In this document: positions 58,783 through 64,000 of the stretch, piece after piece
Layout of the letters: every line of letters begins with the position of its first letter
Position numbering within the stretch: position 1 is the first letter of the stretch
DNA from: Botryococcus braunii
Lineage: Eukaryota > Chlorophyta > Trebouxiophyceae
DNA length: 64,000 bases
Direction: 5' to 3'
Assembly: GCA_002005505.1 (NCBI GenBank)
Contig: KV908571.1
Coordinates: 80,572 to 144,571 of the forward strand
The notes under the pieces: generated by a model
What the model was told of the DNA's origin: nothing
Seen by the model: the letters and a program-made list of their open reading frames with translations, nothing else
Database searches by the model: none
Translations under genes and position numbers: made by a program

Positions 58783-59764
58783 GCCTGCCCAGCGGGAATC
58801 CAGGACTGTCGCCCTGACACCTAAAACCTGTCCCCAGAGGAGACGGGTTAAAGATCAACTGCAGCATAAAGGGGCTACACGCCCTTTCTGACTGCCACCT
58901 CATTGGGCCGATGCAGCCCTAAACAACAAGTTGAGAAAAGGGACATCCAGTGCTATTTAACAGCACGTCCGCATTGGAGGCATCGGAGCCACTCTTGCTT
59001 ATAAGAAATCTCTTCCTTTAAACCTCTGACTCGTTCATCTCATCTTCCTCTGTTTCATTTTATAGCTCTCTCCTCCTCTTTTTTCCCACGGTTAGTGCTT
59101 CTCCAGATGGTTGGAGTGAGAACATAGGAGGTGTGTGGCGGGGCGAAACCGTCCGTAAAGCCTACGTACTCAACTTGGTGGCAACCCGATCCTCTAGGAC
59201 CGCTACCGTCCTTTTTTAATATTTATTAGACAGCTGATATTTATTAACCCCTAGATGTTTGATAGCCTGTTTATCAATTTTGTGTCGTTATTGGCGTGCC
59301 ATTGTTTTGCATATACCCCTGCTATACATGTCAAAGGCATAACAGAACGTAATATGCCATAATTGACTAACAAAAGCACAGCGGGCTACAAGGGAGTATG
59401 CGTATAAGGAACAATATTGTGTGTTTGCAGAAGAGTACAAGCTGCAGAGCTAGTAAAAGCCTTCAGACTTCAACATTCAAAACTTCCAGGTGACCTACAC
59501 TGTTTTTGAACACTTCATCCGTTAACTACGTCATGATACCTAGAGCACACACCCTCAAGCAACTTGCATACACCATTTGTAGTGGGTGCTCGTGCCAACC
59601 TTGCACCTGCAAGCCGATTCAAGCTTGCTGCAGGACCTTTCTTATAATTTAAAATAGTAATCCCCAGCTTTTTTGGCATCACATGTATTTGTTTTCCAGT
59701 AGCCACAAATTGGGCGCTTAACAATCTAAACTCAGGCAGCAATCTTTTAAACCTGGCAGCCAGC
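58783..59764. other. Unassigned sequence between element B and the dehydratase gene
   Basis: No gene recognised. The part next to 59764 is probably the 3' UTR and downstream region of the minus-strand dehydratase gene. Confidence 0.5.
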
Positions 59765-63816
<4,052 letters not shown>

Positions 63817-64000
63817 TTATAAGAACTTCTGCAGCTCGTTAACCTCTTCTGCAATCCACCTTGCAATGCTTCCTCCCGCTACTGGAATGTTTCACAAACA
63901 ATGTCTTTAACGCAAAAAATTCAATGAAAGGTTATAAGTCTGTATCAAAGCAGGGGTCTGTGGGTTCCCTTGATCGTTTTATATCATTCCGACGGTGAAT

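Overview
The window is about 59 kb of nested transposable elements followed, at the right end, by part of one ordinary nuclear gene. The kind of organism is inferred, not read directly: a plant-lineage eukaryote with a large repeat-rich genome, possibly a streptophyte alga. The evidence is intron-bearing genes with GT-AG splice sites, Ty1/copia and Ty3/gypsy (chromovirus) elements, PIF/Harbinger and CACTA-like DNA transposons, many long dinucleotide arrays, and primer-binding sites complementary to the plant-type initiator tRNA-Met anticodon arm.

Layout. (1) 1-4172, minus strand: Ty3/gypsy element 'I', with its 5' LTR, gag and most of pol; integrase and 3' LTR lie off the left edge. It cut into copia fragment 'E' (4173 to about 5515, minus strand). 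(2) 5516-7857: unassigned sequence with a GATC-rich minisatellite and a long GA array. (3) 7858-58782: an old, degenerate copia element 'B' that hosts everything between its LTRs. In B sit copia 'A' (9984-17265, intact, identical 707-bp LTRs, TSD AATAC) and chromovirus 'C' (18419-56599, identical 261-bp LTRs, TSD CATCT). In C sit copia derivative 'D' (20006-27781, 1501-bp LTRs, TSD CAGTG), minus-strand gypsy-like 'G' (28924-46653, TSD GCTA) and CACTA-like 'H' (46869-53674, TSD TTG). In G sit a Harbinger transposon (29906-34395, TSD TAA, inside one LTR) and copia derivative 'F' (37984-42953, TSD GTAAG). Joining across the D, F, G and H insertions brings the host coding segments back into frame, which supports those boundaries. 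(4) 59765-63795, minus strand: the last five exons of a GDP-mannose 4,6-dehydratase gene.

Most notable result. The LTRs of all four copia families with LTR pairs here (A, B, D, F) share an unusual design: a segment that starts at a CA about 31 nt after a TATA-like box is present twice. The first copy ends CAG and runs into a 5' splice site (GT); the second ends at the same CAG and runs into U5. In D the first copy contains three GT-AG introns and the second copy is exactly the spliced version (111+79+72+67 = 329 bp in both). I infer that these LTRs are rebuilt at each transposition from a spliced RNA 5' end joined to an unspliced RNA 3' end.

Other points of interest are the half-tRNA-type primer sites, a perfect U5/PBS hairpin in F, an extra ORF ahead of gag in A that is conserved in E, an in-frame UGA between gag and pol in I, and a Dam-methyltransferase-like domain in the G polyprotein.
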